From Sphingobium sp. (GTDB taxonomy: Bacteria; Pseudomonadota; Alphaproteobacteria; Sphingomonadales; Sphingomonadaceae): a stretch of 5,846 bases of DNA. Shown here one piece after another: positions 1 to 5,831 of the stretch. Below the pieces are notes generated by a model. That model searched no databases and was not told where the DNA came from. It worked only from the letters and a program-made list of their open reading frames with translations. The position numbers and the translations under genes were made by a program. The first letter of the stretch is position 1, and every line of letters starts with the position of its first letter. Where the stretch lies: positions 1 to 5,846 of the forward strand of contig NZ_QFOA01000122.1 of assembly GCF_003248505.1 (NCBI RefSeq), given 5' to 3'.

Positions 1-104
1 AATGGCCTCGGATCGTCTCAAACGGCGGATAATTTTGTAGCCCATAAATAAAGGGTTGCGGTGAGACGAGACACCATCTGCAAACATAACAGCCAGCAGG
101 ATGA
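1..104. other. AT-rich junction, possible end of an inserted element
   Basis: The first 100 bases hold 49 G/C, against 40 of 60 in 121-180. The change falls where the PAPS-reductase-like protein loses family resemblance (about 104-107). The segment carries an exact 8-bp inverted repeat (13-20 with 62-69), a tandem GAGAC pair (63-72) and the run CATAAATAAAGGG. I cannot assign it to a known insertion sequence family. It may be the edge of a transposon, intron or recombined segment that continues left of the window. Confidence 0.45.
13..69. repeat. 8-bp inverted repeat TCGTCTCA / TGAGACGA
   Basis: TCGTCTCA (13-20) and TGAGACGA (62-69) are exact reverse complements with 41 bases between them. 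The pair lies wholly in the AT-rich left edge. It could be sub-terminal transposase sites or an RNA stem. Eight base pairs can arise by chance, so this is offered only in combination with the composition break. Confidence 0.45.
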
Positions 105-680
105 TTTCACAGGGACAGGCAGGCCTTCCTGCTCGATGCGCGCGATGCACTCTTCCCGTCTCCAGCCCCATTCCCGCAGCGGATAACGGTAGATGAACCG
201 CGGGTCCTCATGCCCTTCCCGTTCGGCATAGCGCCGATTGTCGGCCGGCGAGCAATCATAACCGATAAGTTTGACGACCTGGCCGCCCCGCGCCCAGACT
301 GCTTTCGCGGCCGGCCAGGAGGCGGCCCATTGGTCCTGGGGAGCGATTTTCCATTTCGCCGAGCAGCTGTGGCGATTGAAGGAAATCGAGGGTAGCGTCC
401 CGTTGGTAAGCAGATTTTCGAGAAGCGAATGATAGGGAGGCCAGTGGCGAAAGCGCTTTGGTTCGTATCGGACGACATGGTTTTCGACACCCTTGTCATC
501 CATCCATTCGCGGAACAGGGGAACGAAGCGATCTGTTTCAGGGCGCTCGCTCCCCGTATCCGCCATCAGAACCGCATCGATGGGCTCACGTCGTGCGACC
601 ATCTCTATGATCATCGCGGTCGAATCGACGCCCCCTCCCCACGCCGCCAGGACTGGCGCACGAACTATCCGCCTGCCCAT
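18..680 (-). CDS. PAPS reductase-like PP-loop protein, C-terminally truncated
   Basis: A 220-residue member of the PAPS reductase / adenine nucleotide alpha-hydrolase family (PF01507-like), which activates a substrate by adenylation. Visible motifs are the PP-loop WGGGVDSTA (14-22), DTGSERPET (41-49), FNRHSCSAKWKIAP (101-114), LIGYDCSPADNRR (138-150) and PLREWGWRREECIARI (167-182). The family then normally shows KSSCFFCPAMK-type sequence with a CxxC, followed by a helical C-terminus. Here KSSC (192-195) is followed by unrelated sequence, CWLLC replacing the CxxC, and the frame stops 25 residues later. The tail coincides with an AT-rich junction, so the gene is probably interrupted. The ATG at 680 is chosen because it lies 4 bases after the previous stop and just before the family-like region; the extension to 860 is the antisense-like shadow of the upstream gene. 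There is no strong ribosome site, so coupling is likely. Mobile-element relatives are linked to DNA sulphur modification (DndC-like) or unknown reactions; no Dnd partners are seen. Confidence 0.8.
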   Translation of the reverse strand: MGRRIVRAPVLAAWGGGVDSTAMIIEMVARREPIDAVLMADTGSERPETDRFVPLFREWMDDKGVENHVVRYEPKRFRHWPPYHSLLENLLTNGTLPSISFNRHSCSAKWKIAPQDQWAASWPAAKAVWARGGQVVKLIGYDCSPADNRRYAEREGHEDPRFIYRYPLREWGWRREECIARIEQEGLPVPVKSSCWLLCLQMVSRLTATLYLWATKLSAV

Positions 681-684
681 GGGT

Positions 685-1533
685 TCAGCAGTCCAGATTG
701 GTGAGGCGAACCATGATATGTGGATCGCCGCTGCCGCCCGCACCAAGCTCGGCGCGGCACAGCGTGATGATCCTATCCCATATGTATGCAGGCATGTCGC
801 TGTCGCTGCCCTCTCCCGACAAGCTGGGGTCAACCAGCACAACAACATCTGACCATTCATCGGGATCGCCGGACTTGTGCCATGTGAATTTTGGCCGGTC
901 GTCCATGAGCCATCGACGGAAGGCGGGGTCGTGGAAGATGTCGGGCGCGTTAAATGACAGGCTCCGCCCAGCAGTCACATCGGTACTTTGCCCAATCGGC
1001 GATATTCGGCCCGAGCTTTCGCCGTCGACGCTAGGTGAGCCGGTTACCAATGCTTGTGAAAGCGATTCGCCAGTAGACTGAAGTACGACTCGATCAGCGA
1101 AGATCGCGCAATAGCCACCGCCGAACTCGCCTGGACGCGGCCGGGAGCATGTGACGGCCCATTCAAAGCCAAGGGGTTCAAGAGCAAGTGTGGCCCGGCA
1201 GCAGCGCTGGATGATCTGGGCAACGCTCCAAGGCTGGAAATCTGTGGTTCCGGAAATGACCGCGGTACAATGCGCAGGGTCTTCAAGGCTATTTCCCCCG
1301 CTTAACTCAGCGCCGAGCGAGGGGAAGTGCGGCTCGTCGAAGAGGGAGAGCAGGCCACTCCAGTGGTCGCCCCCATCCGTCGGCGGAAAACTTGCGAGGA
1401 ATTCGGGGCTGGGATCGTCAGGCTCGAACTCTGCGTCGAGATTGGCGCATGCGAGGAAGGCCTCTTCCAGCAGCGCCATCTCGGCGTTGGTACAGCGGAT
1501 GACGAAGCTCGCGGAAAGAAATGTGTTTGCCAT
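685..1533 (-). CDS. Acidic two-part hypothetical protein (282 residues)
   Basis: A 282-residue acidic, cytoplasmic-looking protein of unknown function. It appears to have two parts. The first (1-160) contains LEPLGFEWAVTCSRPRPGEFGGGYCAIFADRVVLQSTGE-type sequence at 118-156, with a Cys-Ser-Arg and a GGG turn. A Ser/Gly-rich linker follows (about 163-190). The second part (190-282) is dense with invariant-looking residues: FRRWLMDD (205-212), FTWHKSGDPDEWSDVVVLVDP (216-236), GEGSDSDMP (240-248), IWDRIITLCR (251-260) and HIMVRLTNL (272-280). My impression is that both parts occur in other alphaproteobacterial plasmid hypotheticals; this is from memory and weak. The ATG at 1533 has only a poor GGAT upstream, and the longer frame to 1740 overlaps the previous gene and is rich in Arg/Ser, so it is rejected. 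The gene follows the 100-residue gene by 19 bases and precedes the PP-loop gene by 4. Confidence 0.75.
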   Translation of the reverse strand: MANTFLSASFVIRCTNAEMALLEEAFLACANLDAEFEPDDPSPEFLASFPPTDGGDHWSGLLSLFDEPHFPSLGAELSGGNSLEDPAHCTAVISGTTDFQPWSVAQIIQRCCRATLALEPLGFEWAVTCSRPRPGEFGGGYCAIFADRVVLQSTGESLSQALVTGSPSVDGESSGRISPIGQSTDVTAGRSLSFNAPDIFHDPAFRRWLMDDRPKFTWHKSGDPDEWSDVVVLVDPSLSGEGSDSDMPAYIWDRIITLCRAELGAGGSGDPHIMVRLTNLDC

Positions 1534-1552
1534 GGTGCCATATCCAGTCGGA

Positions 1553-1855
1553 TCAGAAGTGAGAGGGGGCCGCCGCCGCGCCGATGAGGAAACGGAGCTT
1601 TGCCCATGCAGCCTCCTCACCCGAGCGCACCCCGCGATTGAGCCCGCGCGCGTAAAGGCGAAAGGCGATCGAAGCCATTTCCGGCGTTGCTGTGGCCGGG
1701 ATGAATTCGAGAAAATTCTGCTCGTCGTCCCGAAGCTCAAGCATATCGGCGTGGCTCAGCAGATGCGTGAGGGCCACGCGTGCAGGAGAGTTGAGTTCGG
1801 CGAGCCGCGCATTGAAGCGCTGGACAAGCGGATCGACGGCGGGGAAGTCAGACAT
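1553..1855 (-). CDS. Small helical hypothetical protein (100 residues)
   Basis: A 100-residue protein that I do not recognise. It is predicted by eye to be mostly alpha-helical: VDPLVQRFNARLAEL (7-21), ARVALTHLLSHADMLEL (25-41), EMASIAFRLYARGLNRG (59-75) and EEAAWAKLRFLIGAAAA (80-96). It has no cysteines, signal peptide or membrane segment. The frame is open up to 2071, but the ATG at 1855 has GGAG 8 bases upstream, and the upstream extension is low-complexity and arginine/proline-rich, overlapping the previous gene. It lies 19 bases before the next gene and is therefore probably co-transcribed and possibly coupled with it. Small helical proteins of this size on mobile elements often bind a partner protein or DNA, but nothing in the sequence picks between these. 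Confidence 0.68.
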   Translation of the reverse strand: MSDFPAVDPLVQRFNARLAELNSPARVALTHLLSHADMLELRDDEQNFLEFIPATATPEMASIAFRLYARGLNRGVRSGEEAAWAKLRFLIGAAAAPSHF

Positions 1856-2004
1856 GATCAAAGCTCCAGCAATGAAGAGCCGCTCCAGCCTCGCGTCAGT
1901 GGGTCGCGGTCTCGGAACAGATCGAGGAAACAGCTTCAATCGGTACGAGGCTGGGGGCAAATAGGTGGGGAAGACGTGCCTTTGATCGGCGAAGCGAGAA
2001 GCGA
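1856..2004 (-). other. 149-base intergenic gap with long-range inverted repeat
   Basis: No open frame of its own was found. It contains a 9-bp perfect inverted repeat (1885-1893 with 1946-1954), extendable to 11 bp with one G:T pair and separated by 52 bases. The gap ends in the ribosome binding site of the next gene. No U-tract terminator and no convincing promoter hexamers are visible. The gap is the longest in the cluster and could hold a weak promoter for the three-gene left part. Confidence 0.4.
1864..1867 (-). promoter_or_regulatory. Ribosome binding site that decides the start of the 100-residue gene
   Basis: GGAG on the minus strand, 8 bases before the ATG at 1855. It argues for the 100-residue form over the 172-residue extended frame. 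Confidence 0.6.
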
Positions 2005-2586
2005 TCAGGGGGTTATTTCGCCCGTCACCCACCAAGCGACCGCTGCCTGATCGACCGATTGGTGGAGGCAATTGTCGAAGCAGAATCGCTGAAACTCGGG
2101 TCTTTCACCAAGACCCGCGACATTAAGCTTTGCTGCAAGCTCGGCGCTGAAGGCCTCCAGGGGCGTGATGTCGCCTGCCGGCACCCATCTGGCAAGATCA
2201 TCGCTTTCCGCGTTGCAGAGGTCGCAGAAGGTGCAATCATAGACACCGGAAATCGCCCACGCCTGCTGCTGGACGTCCCACCTTGCGCTGGCGTCGCGCG
2301 CGAGCATGTCGCAACCGCAGTCTCGGCAGACAGGCTTGAGGGCGCCGACAGGCGAAGTCGGGTCGGGCTCGTCAGGAAAGCTCGGGACGAAACTGAAGCG
2401 GTAGGAAAGCTTGGGAATCCGCAGGTCGAAATAGGTTGAGCCTTCAGCGGCGAGATAGGCCGCGGTCCAGACTTCAGCCCCCTCCTCGATTTCGAATGAA
2501 ATGATCTCGGAGGCGAACTGGTCGCCACCGCTGAAAAAGTCGACATCGATGCGGTAGACGCGCGTCATCGTGGTCAGGTGAGCCAT
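2005..2586 (-). CDS. Zinc-ribbon-like protein of unknown function
   Basis: A 193-residue protein I cannot name. Two cysteine clusters stand out: C87-x2-C90-x-C92 and C118-x2-C121-x2-C124, spaced like the two knuckles of a zinc ribbon, with C169 and C173 near the end. Between the clusters lies ARWDVQQQAWAISGVYD (101-117), which reads like a beta hairpin joining the knuckles. The N-terminal 70 residues (RVYRIDVDFFSGGDQF, then SYRFSFVPSFPDEP) look like a small beta-rich domain. The C-terminal segment SVDQAAVAWWVTGEI is helical. The start is set by AAGGAG 7 bases upstream; M7 is an unlikely alternative. It sits 41 bases after the DUF932 gene and is probably co-transcribed. A nucleic-acid or protein-binding accessory role is plausible from the ribbon alone, but no function can be assigned. 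Confidence 0.78.
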   Translation of the reverse strand: MAHLTTMTRVYRIDVDFFSGGDQFASEIISFEIEEGAEVWTAAYLAAEGSTYFDLRIPKLSYRFSFVPSFPDEPDPTSPVGALKPVCRDCGCDMLARDASARWDVQQQAWAISGVYDCTFCDLCNAESDDLARWVPAGDITPLEAFSAELAAKLNVAGLGERPEFQRFCFDNCLHQSVDQAAVAWWVTGEITP

Positions 2587-2593
2587 GACAAAT

Positions 2594-2599
2594 CTCCTT
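2594..2599 (-). promoter_or_regulatory. Ribosome binding site of the zinc-ribbon gene
   Basis: AAGGAG on the minus strand, 7 bases before the ATG at 2586. It is the strongest Shine-Dalgarno match in the window and fixes the longest start as the right one. Confidence 0.75.
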
Positions 2600-2627
2600 G
2601 AATTTTGGTTGGGTGGTGCCGGGTCGA

Positions 2628-3818
2628 TCAGCGAGCGCGTTCGAGAAGCTTGCGGGCCTTGCCTTCAAGCTCCAGGCGCCCATCTTGATGCGGGCGGCTG
2701 CGCGCGAGTGCGGTGATGCCCTGCACGAAATCGTAGACCGAAGCCGGAGGATGCCCCTCTTCAGCCAGGACTGTCGCAATGACCTTTGCGGTCTCGGCCT
2801 TGGAAAAGCCTTCCTTGCGGAGGAAGCTTTCCCGGTCTTCGTCCTTGCGCGCAACCACGGCGGACCTCGCCGCGGTGATGCCATCGATAAAGGAACGGGG
2901 GGAACTGTCGGCAAAATGGGCTAGCGCTGGCGCCGCCTCGTGGGCGAAGCGGTTCGCTGCGAATTTCGAGTGCCGGATGTTGATTTCCTGGAAATTCTCG
3001 ACGCCCCAGAGATTGCGGTTCTGACACACAGCGCGAAGATAGAAAGTCGCTATTCCCAATGACTTGGAGCCGACTTCTGAGTTCCAGCAATAAAATCCAC
3101 GAAAATAAAGATCGGGATCGCCATTGGGCAGTCGCCCCGCCTCGATCGGATGGAGATCGTCGACGAGAAACAGGAATACGTCCCGGTCGGAGGCATAGAG
3201 GGTTGTCGTCTCGCTGCTGACATCGACATGCGGATTGTAGGTCATGGATCCCCAATCGAGAACGCCGGGCACCTTCCAGCGTGTGTCACCGGTGCCGTTA
3301 CCCGCAATCTTCATGACCGCGCCAACCAGTTCATGATCCCAGATGCGGCCATAGTCTGGGCCGGTGACGGCGCGCAGTTCGGTGCGGCCATCACTCGTCT
3401 GCAGCATTTTCACATGCTCGCCCGGATGGCGGATCAAGCCGTGCTGGAGGTTGATGCCGGCAAGGGCTGCGGGAAGCTGGCGCAAATAGGAAGCCGGCGC
3501 GCCGACCAGACTGCAGAGTTGGCCGAACGACCAGTTGGTCGGCGCGACCGGCTCTTGATCCTCCGACAATATGAGAGACAGGCGCTCAGGCTCGTCGCTG
3601 CGGGCTTCGACACGAACCGTCCGGCTCTCGACGATACGGGTCGTCGCCCGCTCCGCCCGGGTCCGTACACTGTCGTAGAGATCACCCAGAGAGAGATAAC
3701 GCTCGTCCTGGGGGCGGCTGAACCATTCCGACGACACACGTGATATGTTCTTTCCGCGTGAAACATCGACGCGATAGGGGCGTGTGACAGCGCTCTGAGA
3801 TGCAGTGATTGCAGTCAT
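2628..3818 (-). CDS. DUF932 domain-containing protein
   Basis: A 396-residue protein of the DUF932 family, a phage/plasmid-type family of unknown biochemical activity that is frequent on alphaproteobacterial plasmids. Matching blocks recognised from memory are EWFSRPQDERYLSL (31-44), APTNWSFGQL (92-101), LRAVTGPDYGRIWDHELV (148-165), NGTGDTRWKVPGVLDW (174-189), TTLYASDRDVFLFLVDDL (205-222), LYFRGFYCWNSEVG (237-250), FYLRAVCQNRNLWGVE (259-274) and SVRTRAERATTR earlier. The length is that expected of an intact family member. The frame stays open to an ATG at 3878, but the ATG at 3818 has GGAGG 5 bases upstream and the family similarity starts only at residue 15 or so, so 3818 is chosen. There is no signal peptide or membrane segment, so it is cytoplasmic. 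It follows the helicase half and precedes the zinc-ribbon gene by 41 bases, probably in one transcript. A role in plasmid maintenance or establishment is inference. Confidence 0.93.
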   Translation of the reverse strand: MTAITASQSAVTRPYRVDVSRGKNISRVSSEWFSRPQDERYLSLGDLYDSVRTRAERATTRIVESRTVRVEARSDEPERLSLILSEDQEPVAPTNWSFGQLCSLVGAPASYLRQLPAALAGINLQHGLIRHPGEHVKMLQTSDGRTELRAVTGPDYGRIWDHELVGAVMKIAGNGTGDTRWKVPGVLDWGSMTYNPHVDVSSETTTLYASDRDVFLFLVDDLHPIEAGRLPNGDPDLYFRGFYCWNSEVGSKSLGIATFYLRAVCQNRNLWGVENFQEINIRHSKFAANRFAHEAAPALAHFADSSPRSFIDGITAARSAVVARKDEDRESFLRKEGFSKAETAKVIATVLAEEGHPPASVYDFVQGITALARSRPHQDGRLELEGKARKLLERAR

Positions 3819-3823
3819 GGGAA

Positions 3824-3828
3824 CCTCC
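3824..3828 (-). promoter_or_regulatory. Ribosome binding site that decides the DUF932 start
   Basis: GGAGG on the minus strand, 5 bases before the ATG at 3818. A second in-frame ATG at 3878 has only a purine-rich G-tract region before it and would add 20 residues with no family resemblance. Confidence 0.75.
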
Positions 3829-3898
3829 AGAATTGGATGGGCTGACGATCCGGTGGGCCATTCCCCAACCTTCGCCATCCCATCCTCTCCCCCTCCCT

Positions 3899-3915
3899 CC
3901 TGCCGTCACGGCAGG
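3899..3915 (-). repeat. 7-bp inverted repeat (hairpin, not a canonical terminator)
   Basis: CCTGCCG and CGGCAGG are exact reverse complements separated by TCA. The hairpin lies 21 bases past the helicase stop codon. All but one base pair of the stem is G:C, so it should be stable, but G-rich sequence rather than U follows it. Confidence 0.6.
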
Positions 3916-3935
3916 CACGGCCCCCTCCTGCTGGC

Positions 3936-5819
3936 TCAGGCAGCCTTGTCCGAGAGGGCAACGAGCTTGCCCCATTCGGCGCCTGTGCGGATGATCTGCT
4001 CCACGATGGTTGTGGCTCGATCAGCCGGAATGAACAGCCTGGTCTTGTAGGCGATGATCTCTGTGAAGCAGCCGATCGATTTCAGCCATTCGCGCCGCGG
4101 TGCCGGGTAGTCCCTGATTTCCAGACGCCGGCTGTCGTTCACGAATGCCCAGATGAGCCTTGCCGGCTCCATACCCGGTATGGCCACGCCTTCGCCGCTG
4201 CGCGCCGCAACGATCAACTCCGAGGGCGACAAGGCGATCTTCATTGAGACGCTGAAGGCCGTGGCGACCTTCGCGAGGCCGCTTGGAGAGATGATGCGAC
4301 CGAGGATCGAACTTCCATCGGCGTCAGACACGCGCCAGACCCGGAGATCGTCGTCCGGCAGCTTGTTCCAGACCGGCAACAGCAATCCGGTTGCCATATT
4401 GATCGTCTCCACATCAAGCTTCGCACGCGCTTCCGCGACCTCGGCTTCCCAGAGCGTTTCGAACTCGGCTTTGCCGATGGGCGACCAATGGCTCTCGAGC
4501 AGAGCCTGATCACGGATACGCTCGTGGCCCGTGGGACGCACAAGCCCCCACATCGTAATAGGCTCCCCCTCACTGTCCATGATTGGCCAGCTCGTAACCT
4601 GGAGCGCGACGCGGCCCGACTTGCCGTTACGCAGCCAGCCTGCGGCTTCTTCGCCATGCTGGCGGATCAGTTGGGCAAAGCCGGTCGCTCTTCGGCGATA
4701 ATGCAGTTCCAGACGGCTGAGGCGTGTCTCGGCGCCCGTGACGGGGTCTCGCCGCAGTATCTGTTCGTCCAGCAGGATTACGCGCTCGGCCTGGATCGTT
4801 TCCACGCCGACATCGAGCCTGCCCGCCTCGCGCGCCGCATCGATCCGGGCCTGGATCAGCGCCATATACTCCTCGAAGATCGCATTCTGCGTCTCGATAC
4901 GAAGGGCGAGCAACCGATTGAGCCACCGCTGGATTGGCGGGAGATCGTCGAGCAGGCCGCCCGACTCCTTGTCGAGAAGCTTGAGCCCCGTCATCGCAAT
5001 GAAGGCGCTGAGCGAGGTACTCGTCAATTTGCCGCGATAGAGCAGATGATACCATTGGTTGAGCGCGTCGCGGGCGTAATCGCTCTCAAGATTGTCCGCC
5101 GGATCGAAGAGGTTCTGCCCCCCGGTCTGCCGCTGGCCGCGGGTGAGCGCGCCCAAGCTGTCGAGACGACGCGCAATCGTGCTGATGAACCGCCGCTCGC
5201 CGCGACAATCGGTCGTGACCGGCCTGAAGATGGGGGCGCTCGCCTGATTGGTGCGGTTGGACCGGCCAAGACCCTGGATCGCGTTTGATGCCCGCCATCC
5301 CGGTTCCAGCAGGAAGTGAATGCGGCGCCTGTCGGATGACTTGCAGTTTCGGTCAGCATGATAGCTGCGCCCGGTCCCACCGGCGTCGGAAAAGACGAGG
5401 ATCTGCTTTGCTCCCGACATGAAGGCTTCGGCTTCGACCAGATTGCTCCTTGACCCTCGACTTTCGATTTTCTGCCGCCCGTTCCCGTCGACCACGAGAC
5501 GCCGCGAACGGCCAGTGACCTCGGCGACAGCCTGGGTGCCGAAGTGCCGGATGATCTCGTCGAGCGCAGACCCGATCGGCGGCAGGGCGCAAAGTTCCTC
5601 GATCATTTCGTCGCGAAGCGCGAGCGCCTGCTGGCAGAAGACAGGATTGCCCTCGGCGTCGATCATAAGTTCGGAGCGCTCGACATCGTCGTTCCCCTTG
5701 ATCACCTGCATCATGCGGACCGGGAAGGCGGTCTTAAGATAATCGATCATGGCTTCTTTGCAGTCGAGATTTATGTCGAGCGGTTCGCACGCAGGCGCGG
5801 ATTTACGGGATGAAGACAT
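3936..5819 (-). CDS. Strawberry-notch C-terminal domain protein (SF2 helicase C-terminal half)
   Basis: This 627-residue protein matches the C-terminal half of the large strawberry-notch-like helicases of alphaproteobacterial mobile elements, which in full length carry a methyltransferase and both RecA-like helicase lobes (about 1,400 residues). Visible helicase motifs are motif V, VFSDAGGTGRSYHAD (142-156), and motif VI, QGLGRSNRTNQ (182-192) with its arginine fingers. The downstream landmarks ARRLDSLGALTRGQRQTGG (216-234) and ATGLLLPVWNKLPDD (476-490) also fit this family. Walker A and DExH motifs are absent, so it cannot hydrolyse ATP alone. The frame begins inside the second lobe, yet the ATG has a GGAG site 8 bases upstream and an in-frame TAA at 5838-5840, so it is a self-contained gene. 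The missing half should lie just right of the window. Known relatives include phage P1 DarB, which protects incoming DNA from restriction; that role here is inference. An alternative is a decayed fragment of a full-length gene. Confidence 0.88.
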   Translation of the reverse strand: MSSSRKSAPACEPLDINLDCKEAMIDYLKTAFPVRMMQVIKGNDDVERSELMIDAEGNPVFCQQALALRDEMIEELCALPPIGSALDEIIRHFGTQAVAEVTGRSRRLVVDGNGRQKIESRGSRSNLVEAEAFMSGAKQILVFSDAGGTGRSYHADRNCKSSDRRRIHFLLEPGWRASNAIQGLGRSNRTNQASAPIFRPVTTDCRGERRFISTIARRLDSLGALTRGQRQTGGQNLFDPADNLESDYARDALNQWYHLLYRGKLTSTSLSAFIAMTGLKLLDKESGGLLDDLPPIQRWLNRLLALRIETQNAIFEEYMALIQARIDAAREAGRLDVGVETIQAERVILLDEQILRRDPVTGAETRLSRLELHYRRRATGFAQLIRQHGEEAAGWLRNGKSGRVALQVTSWPIMDSEGEPITMWGLVRPTGHERIRDQALLESHWSPIGKAEFETLWEAEVAEARAKLDVETINMATGLLLPVWNKLPDDDLRVWRVSDADGSSILGRIISPSGLAKVATAFSVSMKIALSPSELIVAARSGEGVAIPGMEPARLIWAFVNDSRRLEIRDYPAPRREWLKSIGCFTEIIAYKTRLFIPADRATTIVEQIIRTGAEWGKLVALSDKAA

Positions 5820-5827
5820 CGATTTTA

Positions 5828-5831
5828 CTCC
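5828..5831 (-). promoter_or_regulatory. Ribosome binding site of the helicase half
   Basis: GGAG on the minus strand, 8 bases before the ATG at 5819. It sits in a short AT-rich leader and supports genuine initiation here rather than an arbitrary first methionine in a broken longer gene. Confidence 0.65.

Larger units (their letters stand above)
3819..3935 (-). other. Intergenic leader with hairpin and G tracts
   Basis: This is the 117-base gap between the helicase stop and the DUF932 start. On the transcribed strand it carries a perfect 7-bp hairpin (3899-3905 with 3909-3915, 3-base loop). Four runs of three or more G follow at 3895-3897, 3889-3893, 3879-3881 and 3863-3866. There is no U run after the hairpin, so it is not a standard intrinsic terminator. 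It could attenuate read-through, stabilise the 3' end of the helicase message, or fold the DUF932 leader. No convincing -35/-10 pair was seen. Confidence 0.5.

Noticed and set aside
681..860. N-terminal extension of the PP-loop protein to 860
   Set aside because: It overlaps the conserved-looking C-terminus of the preceding gene, and family resemblance begins only a few residues after the ATG at 680.
1534..1740. N-terminal extension of the 282-residue protein to an ATG at 1740
   Set aside because: It overlaps the 100-residue gene almost fully, is Arg/Ser-rich, and the ATG at 1533 begins the protein-like sequence.
1151..2050. Plus-strand open frame of 299 codons
   Set aside because: It runs antisense across three minus-strand genes and the gap between two of them. 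The product is Ser/Arg-rich with no recognisable motif, as expected of a GC-rich shadow frame.
1856..2071. N-terminal extension of the 100-residue protein to an ATG at 2071
   Set aside because: It overlaps the end of the zinc-ribbon gene, is Arg/Pro-rich, and the ATG at 1855 has a good ribosome site.
2025..2546. Second minus-strand frame of 173 codons inside the zinc-ribbon gene
   Set aside because: It is a shifted frame of the same region with Ser/Pro/Arg-rich sequence and no ribosome site; the AAGGAG site serves the 193-residue frame.
3150..3743. Plus-strand open frame of 197 codons
   Set aside because: It is antisense to the DUF932 gene, whose conserved blocks cover the same bases.
3899..3915. 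Intrinsic terminator after the helicase gene
   Set aside because: The stem is good, but G-rich sequence rather than a U run follows on the transcribed strand, so it is kept only as a hairpin.
4488..5288. Plus-strand open frame of 266 codons
   Set aside because: It lies entirely antisense to the helicase gene, whose protein shows clear family motifs in that span, including motif VI opposite part of it.
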